A stretch of DNA of 64,000 bases from UBA10002 sp964373775 (GTDB lineage: Bacteria; Patescibacteriota; Minisyncoccia; Phycocordibacterales; UBA10002). A program made the translations under genes and the position numbers. Where the stretch lies: the NCBI GenBank assembly GCA_964373775.1, contig CAYJWA010000001.1, positions 1-64,000 on the forward strand. Direction: 5' to 3'. Under the pieces are notes generated by a model. It was not told where the DNA came from. It did not search any database and worked only from the letters and a program-made list of their open reading frames with translations. Within the stretch, counting starts at the first letter, position 1; each line of letters starts with the position of its first letter. Of this stretch, positions 49,117-57,724 are shown in pieces.

Positions 49117-50346
49117 ATGAGTAAGAATACTGACGATATAAAAAAGGTGGAAAGCGAGACGCTTGCAACCTTTCAGGAAGAGATTCCTTCGCAATACTTT
49201 TCGCATAAAAGCGAAGCAGAGTATCGGGATTATGTAAGGAACGCCGAGTTTGTTTATCGGGAGTTGTTCAAATTTCCTCCTCAGATGTTCCAAGGCGCGG
49301 AACTGATAGATTTCGGAGCGGGAACCGGAGAAAACACTGTGTACATGGCAAACTGGGGCGCTACATGCACGCTTGTGGAAATGAACTCCAAGGCACAGAG
49401 TATCTCAAAGGAAGTGTTTCAAAAATACGCGCAGAATCCTGACGGCCATACATTTATCTGTGCATCAATTTTTGACTATGCGCCGATCAATGACAAGAAA
49501 TATGACCTTGTTCACTGTAGGGGCGTTCTTTCACATACTGCAGCTAATGAAGTGGCTTTCCAAAAAATCGCGAACTTGGTTACACCGGGCGGGTATCTCA
49601 TTTTTGGAGACCCCAATAAGGCGGGGGGATTTCAGAATATGTTGCAGCGCTTTGCCGTCTATCATTTTGCTTCAACGCCCGATGAAATGGTGGCAGTGTG
49701 CGAACTTCTCTTTAAGGAAGACATTGACCGCAGCGAGAAATTTATTCCTCGCACCCGCCGCGCCATTATTTTTGACCGATGGGTGATTCAATCCCAAGAT
49801 GACCCTTCGGTTGCGGAAGTTATTGGTTGGATGGGTACGAGCGGCTTACGGCTGTATTCGTCATATCCCTCATTTATGCTGCCGTTAGTAAGTGATTCGG
49901 TTCATCATACGCCGAAGTTTGATTCAACATTGGTAGCTAACCACGGTGTGCTCGCTGAACTGGCGTGGATGTTACGGACCGAATCGGATAGCGAAGCGTT
50001 TCCTCAGTTAGTGAGCAAACTAGATCCGCTTTCGGCCGCCTTTGCAAATTTTACCTCATATGTAGCGAATCTAAATAAAAATACCAAGATTGATGCCGGC
50101 CGCTTCAAAGAATTATCGCGCGAGTTAGCACAATCTTCTGATTCGCTCAATTTTCTTCAGCTGCTTCGCGATAAATTGTTGCAGATTCTTATAGAAGCGG
50201 ACGAATTTGTCAGTTTGGTCCAGGAATCTGATTTGAAGAAACTTCGTAAGTTTATTGAAAACACTAAAGTTCTTTTTAAAAGCGCGTGCGGCGTACGCCA
50301 TGTTGACTTCATTGCTTATAAACCTATAGAAACCAATGCGAATTAA
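49117..50346 (+). CDS. SAM-dependent methyltransferase with long C-terminal region
   Basis: A 409-residue protein. AELIDFGAGTGENTVYMANWG near 60 is motif I, YDLVHCRGVLSH near 127 the third motif region and GGYLIFGDPNKAGG near 155 follows. The C-terminal 220 residues have helical content (LNFLQLLRDKLLQILIEADEF) and no family I recognise. ATG 49117 is used, as the frame from 49048 lacks support. It overlaps the amidinotransferase by 11 bases, so it may modify the same sugar or its amidino group. Confidence 0.68.
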   Translation: MSKNTDDIKKVESETLATFQEEIPSQYFSHKSEAEYRDYVRNAEFVYRELFKFPPQMFQGAELIDFGAGTGENTVYMANWGATCTLVEMNSKAQSISKEVFQKYAQNPDGHTFICASIFDYAPINDKKYDLVHCRGVLSHTAANEVAFQKIANLVTPGGYLIFGDPNKAGGFQNMLQRFAVYHFASTPDEMVAVCELLFKEDIDRSEKFIPRTRRAIIFDRWVIQSQDDPSVAEVIGWMGTSGLRLYSSYPSFMLPLVSDSVHHTPKFDSTLVANHGVLAELAWMLRTESDSEAFPQLVSKLDPLSAAFANFTSYVANLNKNTKIDAGRFKELSRELAQSSDSLNFLQLLRDKLLQILIEADEFVSLVQESDLKKLRKFIENTKVLFKSACGVRHVDFIAYKPIETNAN

Positions 50347-51466
50347 TAGTCACAATGAATGGGATACATTGCGAGAAATTATTGTAGGCAGGGGAGACGG
50401 CCATGCTCATCTAGTTTTTCCGCATGGGCCGGTATCGGAAGAATTGCTTCATAGAGCGACTGCTTTGGCAAAAAAAGCTTTTCCGCAGTGGCTTATAGAT
50501 GAAATCAATGAAGATCTAGAAGGACTCTGCCATGTTTTAAAATCTTTCGGCGTTAAAGTGTATCGGCCGGATCTTTCTCACAACAATAAATTTTTTGCAA
50601 CCCCGTATTTTAGCGCCGTTGGCGACCATGTATATAACATGAGAGATTTACATTTGGTTGCTGGCAACACGGTAGTAGAGTCTCCTTCCCAGGAACAGCA
50701 TCGTTATTTTGAGGCGATGGGTCTGTATCCCATTTGGTATGAATATCTTAAAGAGGGTTTCCGCTGGATAGTTGGTCCAAAACCAAGAATTCCAGGAGAT
50801 CATATGATTGTATATACTGCTGACGGAAAGGATGGGTATGACGATGGGCAAAAGTATATCAAATTAAAAGAAGAAGAAATCTTATTTGAAGCAGCCAACA
50901 CGGTACGGTTAGGGAGAGACCTTTTGTATTTGGTGTCCAGATCCGGTAATTATCTTGGCGCGCAATGGCTGCAAACCGTTTTAGGCGATGAATACCGGGT
51001 TCATACCACTGATAAGATCTATCGTTCCAGCCACATTGATTCTACCGCTTTAGCCTTAAGACCAGGGGTGATTCTTTTGAATGGCACCCGGGTACATGAA
51101 AAGAATTGCCCGGAGATTTTGAAAAAGTGGGAAAAACTTTATTTTACCGATATTGTTCCCACTCCGGAAAGAACCCTAGATTTTCACGAAAAAGTCAGGA
51201 AGAAGGTGCATCAGAAACTTTTAGAAATGGGGGTAGACTCCGGTTTGGAATCGGTGGCTTCTCCATGGATTGGTATGAATGTGCTCTCAATTGATCCAAA
51301 AACGATTGTGGTGGATAAGATTCAAATTCCACTCATCAAATTCTTTGAGAAAAAAGGTTTTACCGCTGTGCCTATTAGTTTTAGACATTCTTATTACATG
51401 GGTGGAATCCATTGCAGCACCTTAGACACGGTTCGGGATAGCACATTAGAAAGTTATTGCGATTAA
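50336..51466 (+). CDS. Glycine/inosamine amidinotransferase family protein
   Basis: A 376-residue member of the amidinotransferase fold (AGAT, StrB-type). NEWDTLREIIVG opens it; FEAANTVRLGRDLLYLVS near 181 and SHIDSTAL near 227 supply acidic and His residues; YMGGIHCSTLD near 355 holds the nucleophile Cys360. FEAAN replaces the FDAAD of AGAT. The family moves the amidino group of arginine to an amine, making a guanidino compound. Here, among sugar genes, the acceptor is probably an amino sugar, as in streptomycin synthesis. It is followed by the NeuA fusion after two bases. Confidence 0.82.
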   Translation: MRINSHNEWDTLREIIVGRGDGHAHLVFPHGPVSEELLHRATALAKKAFPQWLIDEINEDLEGLCHVLKSFGVKVYRPDLSHNNKFFATPYFSAVGDHVYNMRDLHLVAGNTVVESPSQEQHRYFEAMGLYPIWYEYLKEGFRWIVGPKPRIPGDHMIVYTADGKDGYDDGQKYIKLKEEEILFEAANTVRLGRDLLYLVSRSGNYLGAQWLQTVLGDEYRVHTTDKIYRSSHIDSTALALRPGVILLNGTRVHEKNCPEILKKWEKLYFTDIVPTPERTLDFHEKVRKKVHQKLLEMGVDSGLESVASPWIGMNVLSIDPKTIVVDKIQIPLIKFFEKKGFTAVPISFRHSYYMGGIHCSTLDTVRDSTLESYCD

Positions 51467-51468
51467 AA

Positions 51469-52602
51469 ATGAATAAAGTTTTAGCAGTGATCCACGCGCG
51501 TAGCGGTTCAAAACGGATACCGAACAAGAACATTCGGGATTTTTGCGGCAAGCCCCTGATTGCGTATACGATTGAACAGGCGTTACGGTGCGCGTTTGTT
51601 GAGCGAGTGATTGTAGATACGGATTCGCCGGCTATTGCCGCTGTCGCAAAAAAGCATGGCGCAGAAGTTCCGTTTCTGCGCCCAAAACAGCTTGCCGCCG
51701 ACACCTCGCAGGTTGCAGATGTGCTCTTCTGCCTTCTCTCGCGGCTGAAAGAGGAAGAAGGGTATGAACCGACGCATGTGCTCATTTTGCAGACGACATC
51801 GCCGCTTCGCGAACAAAGAGATATAGACGCCTGCTTCGCGCTTATGGAACAGACCGATGCGACCACCGTGCTTACGGTGGCGCCGACGCATCCGAGGTTA
51901 TATCATCTCGACGCGGAAAAGAACCTCGTGCTCGGAAACAAGTTTGTTGTGGACTCCACCAATGTACAGGAATGGAAACCGGCCTACCTCCTCAACGGGT
52001 GTTTCGTGTATCTGGTCAAGACCGAGGCGCTGCTGCGCGAAAAGCGCATCATCACGAAACGCACCAAAGCGGTCATTTGCGACAAATGGCGCTCAGTTGA
52101 TTTGGATTCGCCGGAGGACTGGGTCGTGGCGGAGCTTTTGTATACGCATAGGGAGGAAATAAAAAAGAGTTTGGGACGCATTAAGAAACAGAAACAGACA
52201 GTACCGTCTGCTTCGTCCCCGTATAAAGATTTCGACGGATGGAATGAAGTGAAGAAGCACACGCATGCAGAACCGCCGCGTCTATATACCGTGCGCGAGA
52301 TTTGGTGGTGCCGGCTGGGCGAAAATGTCGGAACCGAACAGAACGGAACAGGGGATGTATTTGCTCGACCTTGCATTATTCTCCGCCCGTTCGGTCCAGG
52401 GGCCTGTCTTGTAGTGCCCCTTACTACCTCTCCGCGGGAGCACCCATTGCGTGTTCCTGTTGGGCTAGTTAACGGAAAGCAGGCTCGCGCGAATCTCTCC
52501 CAGATGAGAGTCGTTGATACACGGCGATTCACCCTTAAAATCGGTTTCCTTTCCCGGAATGCGTTTGATAAACTGAAAAAAGCCGCCGGAGATTTATTCT
52601 GA
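51469..52602 (+). CDS. neuA: CMP-nonulosonate (sialate-type) synthetase fused to a PemK/MazF-type toxin domain
   Basis: A 377-residue fusion. Residues 1 to about 233 are a cytidylyltransferase: IHARSGSKRIPNKNI (8-22) binds CTP, RPKQLAADTSQVADV and TTSPLR are typical, and VDLDSPEDW (210-218) is the C-terminal signature. Residues 252-377 match PemK/MazF endoribonucleases: REIWWCRLGENVGTEQ, then FARPCIIL with Arg300 and VVPLTTSP with Thr319/320, the positions of MazF catalytic residues, and SQMRVVD. A polar linker (KKQKQTVPSASS) joins them without a stop. NeuA activates a nonulosonic acid with CTP. No antitoxin gene is adjacent. Independent internal initiation of the toxin part is possible, but I see no good start. 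Confidence 0.85.
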   Translation: MNKVLAVIHARSGSKRIPNKNIRDFCGKPLIAYTIEQALRCAFVERVIVDTDSPAIAAVAKKHGAEVPFLRPKQLAADTSQVADVLFCLLSRLKEEEGYEPTHVLILQTTSPLREQRDIDACFALMEQTDATTVLTVAPTHPRLYHLDAEKNLVLGNKFVVDSTNVQEWKPAYLLNGCFVYLVKTEALLREKRIITKRTKAVICDKWRSVDLDSPEDWVVAELLYTHREEIKKSLGRIKKQKQTVPSASSPYKDFDGWNEVKKHTHAEPPRLYTVREIWWCRLGENVGTEQNGTGDVFARPCIILRPFGPGACLVVPLTTSPREHPLRVPVGLVNGKQARANLSQMRVVDTRRFTLKIGFLSRNAFDKLKKAAGDLF

Positions 52603-52621
52603 CGACTCTTTTGCACTTTTT

Positions 52622-52638
52622 CCCCTCCGTAGGAGGGG
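52622..52638. repeat. Perfect short hairpin after the NeuA fusion gene
   Basis: CCCCTCC-GTA-GGAGGGG, without a T-tract, 20 bases past the stop. It may mark the end of the transcript, but is not a standard terminator. Confidence 0.4.
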
Positions 52639-52710
52639 CGAGGCCGAAGCCAACTGTGTTTCGATGCTAGCATATATCTTTAAGAAAAGCAAGCAAACTA
52701 ATGTAACCCT

Positions 52711-53682
52711 ATGAAGTTCCTCATTGCTGGACTCGGTTCAATGGGCAAGCGGAGAATCCGTAATCTGTTCGCCAATGGCGAGAAAAACATTGTGGGTTTT
52801 GACATTCGTCAAGACAGAAACAAAGAGGTACAGCAGAAATACGGCATTCACATTCTGAATCGTCTCGGAGAGATTTCACCGAAGGATTTTGACGCGCTTA
52901 TCATTTCCACTTCGCCCGACGCGCACGGTAATTATATCCGCTATGCCCTGAAGCATAAGAAGCACTTTTTTGTGGAGCATCCGACAAGCGACGATGGATA
53001 CAAAGAAATTCTCAAGAACAAAGACGCAACCGTTAAAGCTCCCTCCTGCACATTTTTATTCAATCCAGCCGTCAAGCTCATGAAAAAGATTTTGGGAGAA
53101 GGAAAGATAGGGAAGGTGCTGGCGTTCCAGTATCACATGGGGCAATATCTTCCGGACTGGCATCCGTGGGAGGACTACCGTACGGTATATTTCTCAAAGA
53201 AAGAAACAGGCGCTTGCCGCGAGATGTTCTGCTTTGAACTTATCTGGCTGAATTATCTTATGGGTTCGCGCGTGAGAGAAGTCAAGGGTTCAATCACCAA
53301 ACTCTCTGCTCTTGATATGGATGCCGACGATACGATTACGGCTGCGGTTGCGTATGAGAACAGCGTGCGCGGCACGCTTCTTATTGATGTCATTGCGCGA
53401 AAGCCGTTCCGCACGCTCCGCGTTCTCGGCTCCGAGGGCGTGCTTGAGTGGGAGCGATTTGACTACGCGATAAAGATATTCAACGCCGCGACCAAAGAAA
53501 CCGAAGTTATCCCCGTGCCGAAGGGGAATCCGGAAAAAGGGTATGTCAACGAGGAGGAGATGTACATTGAGGAAATCAAGGCATTTTTGGATGCTATCTA
53601 CGGTCGCTCGCCTTACCCATACTCGTTTGAGGAGAACCTCCTGAATCTGCGGGTTTTTGAGCGGGTTGAACGGGAGAGTTGA
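52711..53682 (+). CDS. Gfo/Idh/MocA-family oxidoreductase with EHP in place of EKP
   Basis: A 323-residue protein. IAGLGSMGKRRIRNL is the dinucleotide loop and FVEHP (87-91) the equivalent of the catalytic EKP motif, with His90 instead of Lys. CREMFCFELIWLNYLMG near 169 replaces the usual GG.l.D.g.H stretch. Related genes (ptmF-like) occur in nonulosonic-acid loci. The His change and the altered core raise doubt about ordinary dehydrogenase chemistry. The ATG at 52711 follows a 108-bp gap with a hairpin. Confidence 0.7.
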   Translation: MKFLIAGLGSMGKRRIRNLFANGEKNIVGFDIRQDRNKEVQQKYGIHILNRLGEISPKDFDALIISTSPDAHGNYIRYALKHKKHFFVEHPTSDDGYKEILKNKDATVKAPSCTFLFNPAVKLMKKILGEGKIGKVLAFQYHMGQYLPDWHPWEDYRTVYFSKKETGACREMFCFELIWLNYLMGSRVREVKGSITKLSALDMDADDTITAAVAYENSVRGTLLIDVIARKPFRTLRVLGSEGVLEWERFDYAIKIFNAATKETEVIPVPKGNPEKGYVNEEEMYIEEIKAFLDAIYGRSPYPYSFEENLLNLRVFERVERES

Positions 53683-53740
53683 AGGGGCGGGTAACTTTAC
53701 GCAGGCGGTCTTTGCGTCTGTTTCTTCTCCGTTTTTACAT

Positions 53741-54670
53741 TCATTTTCTTATTTCCTTGATTAAATACGCCTGGTCCAACCGAGGGAACTCAAGTTTGGA
53801 GAGTATCGCCTTGTCCATGGTCGCTCTAAAACCTATCTCTACGCCAATGTCTGTAAGAATTCGTAGCGTGCTCCGGCTGTATGAATTGTCAGGGTGAGCC
53901 GCAGTTATGATGTTTTTATGGAGCAGACCAGTGAGCATCGAGAGGTTTTTCTCGTATTCTTTTCGTTGTTCTTCGTCGGGCAGTCTTTTTAGGTTAGTGG
54001 GGTGCGTATGACTATGCAATCCGATGATATGTCCGAGATTTGAAAGCTCTATGATACGCTCCGGGTTGATCCAGAGCAGTGCAAGCAATCTTTTCGGTTC
54101 GAGTCCGGAGCCTCTAATCATGCGGTTCATGATATGTTCATATTCAGCCCGGTTTAGTATGATATCCCGCACATATCTGAACTTTTTATCCTCCGGCGTA
54201 TAGATGTGGTACGGCGTAAATATTTTTCTGTGGTCAAAATTTCGGAGTCCCCGTGCCACTTTTTCTCGGAGAGGTGACTTTGCGACGCTCTCATCGAAGG
54301 CAGCATAAAAGTCATTTATTCGCTTAAATTTCTTAAACCGGTAATATCGATAGATCTCGAGTTTGGGAGGACTTTTTTGGAAGACCCCGCTGCAAATGAA
54401 CCAAAATGCTTTGAGATTGTGTTTCCGGAGAACCGGCAGGGCAATATCGAATTGGCATCGGAGCGCATCGTCGAATGTTATGCAGACATCCCGTCCGGTA
54501 AGCGTGTTGCCGCGCGCCTTTTCAAGCCATTTTTCTGCTGAAAGTATGTTGAATCTTTTTTTGTAGAACGATAACATGCGGTCAAATTCATTGGCCGTTA
54601 TCGATCCTTGGCTCGGAATATATTTTTTATTGTCGTGAAAATAATGGAACATCAATCCGTGAGGGACCAT
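53741..54670 (-). CDS. Polysaccharide deacetylase family protein (NodB-like)
   Basis: A 309-residue protein from ATG 54670. LMFHYFHDN opens it; CITFDDALRCQFDIALPVL near 74 holds the metal Asp pair; IGLHSHTHP near 214 holds the two zinc His (HSHTH). It removes N- or O-acetyl groups, or hydrolyses amides, on a glycan or precursor. There is no signal peptide, so cytoplasmic or non-classical action is possible. A TTG at 54739 would lengthen it. It is the only minus-strand gene in the nonulosonate region and faces away from neuB. Confidence 0.75.
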   Translation of the reverse strand: MVPHGLMFHYFHDNKKYIPSQGSITANEFDRMLSFYKKRFNILSAEKWLEKARGNTLTGRDVCITFDDALRCQFDIALPVLRKHNLKAFWFICSGVFQKSPPKLEIYRYYRFKKFKRINDFYAAFDESVAKSPLREKVARGLRNFDHRKIFTPYHIYTPEDKKFRYVRDIILNRAEYEHIMNRMIRGSGLEPKRLLALLWINPERIIELSNLGHIIGLHSHTHPTNLKRLPDEEQRKEYEKNLSMLTGLLHKNIITAAHPDNSYSRSTLRILTDIGVEIGFRATMDKAILSKLEFPRLDQAYLIKEIRK

Positions 54671-54799
54671 AGCGTCTTTTTTTAGGAATAAGTGCCACTT
54701 TGCGGTTCGTAGCCGTATACCGTTACTATTTAAGCTCAACTTTAGTTATACTAGCATACAGTCGTGGAAAACGGATGCGGGCGGTAATGTCACCATACT

Positions 54800-55858
54800 A
54801 TGGCGAAACAAATCTTCATAGGGGGGAAAAAGATTGGCGCCTGCCAGCCGGTGTTTATCATCGCGGAGGCCGGAGTGAATCACAATGGAAAATTGTCGCT
54901 TGCGAGAAAACTCATTGACGCGGCGGCGGACACGGGTGCGGACGCCGTGAAGTTTCAGACATTTTCTCCTGACGAGTTGGTGACGAAGAGCGCGGCAAGA
55001 GCAGCGTATCAGACGAAGAACGAAAAGAGAAAAACCGAATCCCAGTATGCGATGCTGAAGCGCCTTGCGTTGCCGCGCGAGTGGCACGCGGAATTGAAAC
55101 GATATGTTGAAAAGAGGGGATTGGTATTTTTATCCACGCCATTTTCTTTTGCCGATGCGGAGTTTCTTCGGAAGCTCGGCGTTGAAGCCATTAAGGTGAG
55201 TTCCGGCGATGCCAACAACTATCCGTATCTTCGCCGCATCGCGGCGTGGGGGTTGCCGATTCTGCTTTCTACTGGCATGGCGGATATGAAGGAAGTGCGC
55301 GAGGCAGTCCGAACAGTAGAGAAGGCCGGAAACAAAAAATTAATTCTTTTGCAGTGCACCACGAATTACCCAACGCCGTTTCGAGAAGTGAATCTACGGG
55401 CCATAACGACTCTGCAAAAAGAATTCGCCGTGCCCGTGGGTTTTTCCGACCACACCGTTGGGAGCGAAGCCGCAATCGCGGCAGTGGCGCTCGGCGCGTG
55501 CGTTATTGAAAAACATTTCACTCTGGATAGAAATCTTCCCGGACCCGACCACAAGGCATCACTTGAACCCGATGAGCTTAAAGATTTTGTGAAGAAGATA
55601 CGGAATATCGAGTCCGCGCTCGGCACCGGGGAAAAGATTCCATTTGCCAGCGAGCGGGAAACCGCGAAGGTTGCAAGAAAGAGTTTGGTTACACTTAAAC
55701 GAGTCAAAAAGGGAGAACGGTTCACGACGGAAAACTTCACCGTCAAGCGTCCCGGGACAGGTCTTCCGCCAAAGAACTATGATAATGTTATTGGAACCCG
55801 TGCGGCGCATAACATTTCCGCGGACACTCTTTTAGCCGAGCATGACTATACCGCGTAA
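54800..55858 (+). CDS. neuB: N-acetylneuraminate/legionaminate synthase (NeuB family)
   Basis: A 352-residue protein of normal length. IAEAGVNHNG near 22, VKFQTF, SSGDANNYPYL, STGMADM, FSDHTVG near 215 and IEKHFTLDR near 236 form the TIM-barrel active site; a C-terminal SAF/antifreeze-like domain (VARKSLVTLKRVKKGE, KRPGTGLPPKNYDNVIG) completes it. It condenses a six-carbon N-acylhexosamine with phosphoenolpyruvate. Legionaminic acid is more likely than sialic acid because the 4,6-dehydratase and aminotransferase genes are linked. It overlaps neuC by 17 bases. Confidence 0.88.
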   Translation: MAKQIFIGGKKIGACQPVFIIAEAGVNHNGKLSLARKLIDAAADTGADAVKFQTFSPDELVTKSAARAAYQTKNEKRKTESQYAMLKRLALPREWHAELKRYVEKRGLVFLSTPFSFADAEFLRKLGVEAIKVSSGDANNYPYLRRIAAWGLPILLSTGMADMKEVREAVRTVEKAGNKKLILLQCTTNYPTPFREVNLRAITTLQKEFAVPVGFSDHTVGSEAAIAAVALGACVIEKHFTLDRNLPGPDHKASLEPDELKDFVKKIRNIESALGTGEKIPFASERETAKVARKSLVTLKRVKKGERFTTENFTVKRPGTGLPPKNYDNVIGTRAAHNISADTLLAEHDYTA

Positions 55859-56996
55859 AAAAATAGCATACATCTCTGGAACCCGCGCCGACTTCGGACT
55901 TATGACCCCGGTACTGTTGGCTATTGAAAAAAGCAAAAAACTTTCGCTTCAAGTGTACGCGACCGGGATGCACCTCATGCCGGAGTTCGGGAGCACCATT
56001 CAAGAGGTCAGGAAGTTGTTTCGGAGGACGAAAATAATTGATGCGCGATTTGACACCGACGACCGTCGCGGCATGGCGGAATTTATTGGGGTGTTCCTTC
56101 CGAAAGCGGTTGCTGCATTCAAGAAAGACCGCCCCGACCTCGTGCTTTTGCTCGGAGATCGCCCCGAGATGCTGACAACGGCGCTTGCATGTTTGTACCT
56201 TGGTATCCCAACGGGGCATCTGCACGGGGGAGAGAGGACGGCGACGGTTGATGAAGTCGCTCGACATGCTATCACGAAGCTCGTTTCTCTTCATTTTCCG
56301 GCGACGAAAGAGTCCGCAGAGCGGCTCAAAAAAATGGGGGAGGAGGCATGGCGGATTCATGCGGTCGGCGCACCGACCTTGGATACGATTACGCAGGGGA
56401 GGATTCTTTCCCGCCACGCGGTAGCGAAGTTTTTGAAGATTGAGGAGAATGAGAGTTTTATTTTAGTGGTGCAGCACCCGGTAAGCGAAGAGTGGAGAGA
56501 TGCGGGTCGGCAGATGAGAGAAACGCTTCACGCGACAAAAAGTTTCGGTATGCCGGTCGTGGTTCTGTATCCTCACGCCGATGCGGGCGGACGCCGTATG
56601 ATTACGGAGATTGAAAAAGAACGCGGCAATCCGTTGTTCCGGATTTTTTCCAGCGTGTCCTATAAGATGTTTCTTGCGTTGGAGCGGGACGCGGCGGTGT
56701 GGGTTGGGAACTCAAGCGCCATGTGCATTGAATCCGCTTCCTTTCAGACGCCGTGCGTGAATGTGGGAGAGAGGCAGAGCGGGAGGATGCGCGGAAAGAA
56801 TGTGCTTGATGTCGGGTACCGCCGAGACGAGATACGGGCGGCAATAGAGAAATCGCTCCACGACAAGTCATATCTAGCGCGGGTGCGGCGCGTAAAGAAC
56901 CTGTGGGGAGATGGGAAGACCGCAAAGCGGGTCGTTCGCATGCTGGAACACCTTCCTTCCCGCGAGAAACTGACAGCGAAACAGATTGCGTATTAA
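55842..56996 (+). CDS. neuC: Hydrolysing sugar-nucleotide 2-epimerase (NeuC/LegG type)
   Basis: A 384-residue GT-B-like epimerase. ISGTRADFGLM near 10, YATGMHLMPEFG near 40, LLGDRPEMLTTA near 106, HLHGGERTATVDE near 127 and VQHPVSEEW near 208 with VGNSSAMCIES near 288 are the landmarks of NeuC. Hydrolysing epimerases convert UDP-GlcNAc, or the bacillosamine-type diacetamido sugar of the legionaminate route, to the free 2-epimer for NeuB. Start is inside neuB; the product passes directly to it. Confidence 0.85.
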   Translation: MTIPRKKIAYISGTRADFGLMTPVLLAIEKSKKLSLQVYATGMHLMPEFGSTIQEVRKLFRRTKIIDARFDTDDRRGMAEFIGVFLPKAVAAFKKDRPDLVLLLGDRPEMLTTALACLYLGIPTGHLHGGERTATVDEVARHAITKLVSLHFPATKESAERLKKMGEEAWRIHAVGAPTLDTITQGRILSRHAVAKFLKIEENESFILVVQHPVSEEWRDAGRQMRETLHATKSFGMPVVVLYPHADAGGRRMITEIEKERGNPLFRIFSSVSYKMFLALERDAAVWVGNSSAMCIESASFQTPCVNVGERQSGRMRGKNVLDVGYRRDEIRAAIEKSLHDKSYLARVRRVKNLWGDGKTAKRVVRMLEHLPSREKLTAKQIAY

Positions 56997-57021
56997 GTAA
57001 GTTGTAATACTGTCCCTTACT

Positions 57022-57423
57022 ATGGTAGAAAAGCGCTTCACACAATGGAAAAAACCAGATATACAGCATGGTAGACCAACCAAGTGGAATTGGTTGGTGT
57101 TGTATCCTAAGGCACTTTCTTTGGGTCTGCATACAGATATCGGCGCATACACGCTCATTATGGCAAAGTATGGTGTGGAGATTGAAGATGAGGTACAGAT
57201 TGGTTCTCATTGCTCCATCTATTCCTATTCCACGATTGATGACAAAGCGGGGAAGGTTGTGCTAAAGAAAAATTGTCGCATCGGCACGCACAGTTCTATC
57301 ATGCCGGGGATTACGGTGGGGGAGAACGCGATTGTCGGCGCGCACAGTTTTGTCACCAAAAATGTGCCGGCGAACACGACGGTCGCCGGCGTGCCGGCAA
57401 AACCCTTAAAGAAATTCACCTAA
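57022..57423 (+). CDS. Left-handed beta-helix acyltransferase (possible LegH role)
   Basis: A 133-residue hexapeptide-repeat protein. VEIEDEVQIGSHCSIYS, VVLKKNCRIGTHSSIMPGITVGENAIVGAHSFVTKNVPANTTVAGVPAKPL is the usual coil and end loop of trimeric acetyltransferases (His in GTH/GAH). It is shorter than PglD/LegH enzymes and lacks their N-terminal UDP-sugar domain. In this setting N-acetylation of the amino group made by the aminotransferase at 57725 is probable; O-acetylation is the alternative. It ends right before an intergenic repeat and scaffold gap. Confidence 0.7.
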   Translation: MVEKRFTQWKKPDIQHGRPTKWNWLVLYPKALSLGLHTDIGAYTLIMAKYGVEIEDEVQIGSHCSIYSYSTIDDKAGKVVLKKNCRIGTHSSIMPGITVGENAIVGAHSFVTKNVPANTTVAGVPAKPLKKFT

Positions 57424-57608
57424 TTGTCTAATTTCTAATTCACCTAATAAAAGGTCAAAGGCCTAATTCTAGAATCATTTGGCATTTTGTTTATTTGAGA
57501 TTTTATTAGAAATTAGGTGAATTAGAAATTAGAAATTTCTCATGCGCTATTCCAGAATCATTTGGCATTTTGTTTATTTGAGATTTTATTAGAAATTAGG
57601 TGAATTAG
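57424..57608. repeat. CTAATT-word palindrome with a 55-bp tandem duplication
   Basis: TCTAATTTCTAATTCACCTAATAA at the left (57427-57450) faces its complement (TTATTAGAAATTAGGTGAATTAG) at 57503-57525. The stretch 57471-57525 is repeated exactly at 57554-57608, and the first copy is followed by a sequence ATGCGCTATTCC that resembles the start of the next gene. The shared word TCATTTGGCATT links it with the element at 3223. Confidence 0.8.
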
Positions 57609-57708
57609 NNNNNNNNNNNNNNNNNNNNNNNNNNNNNNNNNNNNNNNNNNNNNNNNNNNNNNNNNNNNNNNNNNNNNNNNNNNNNNNNNNNNNNNNNNNN
57701 NNNNNNNN
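57609..57708. other. Scaffold gap, 100 N
   Basis: Exactly 100 N, a typical placeholder length. The sequence after the gap (AAATTAGAAATTTCTCATGCG) continues the repeat just as after its first copy, so little or no real sequence may be missing. Confidence 0.95.
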
Positions 57709-57724
57709 AAATTAGAAATTTCTC

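Noticed and set aside
52152..52602. Separate pemK gene with its own start
   Set aside because: No ATG or ribosome site lies between the domains and the frame is continuous; kept as a fusion, with assembly checks advised.
57471..57608. CRISPR array
   Set aside because: Only two copies of a 55-bp unit, A/T-rich, no regular spacers and no cas genes.
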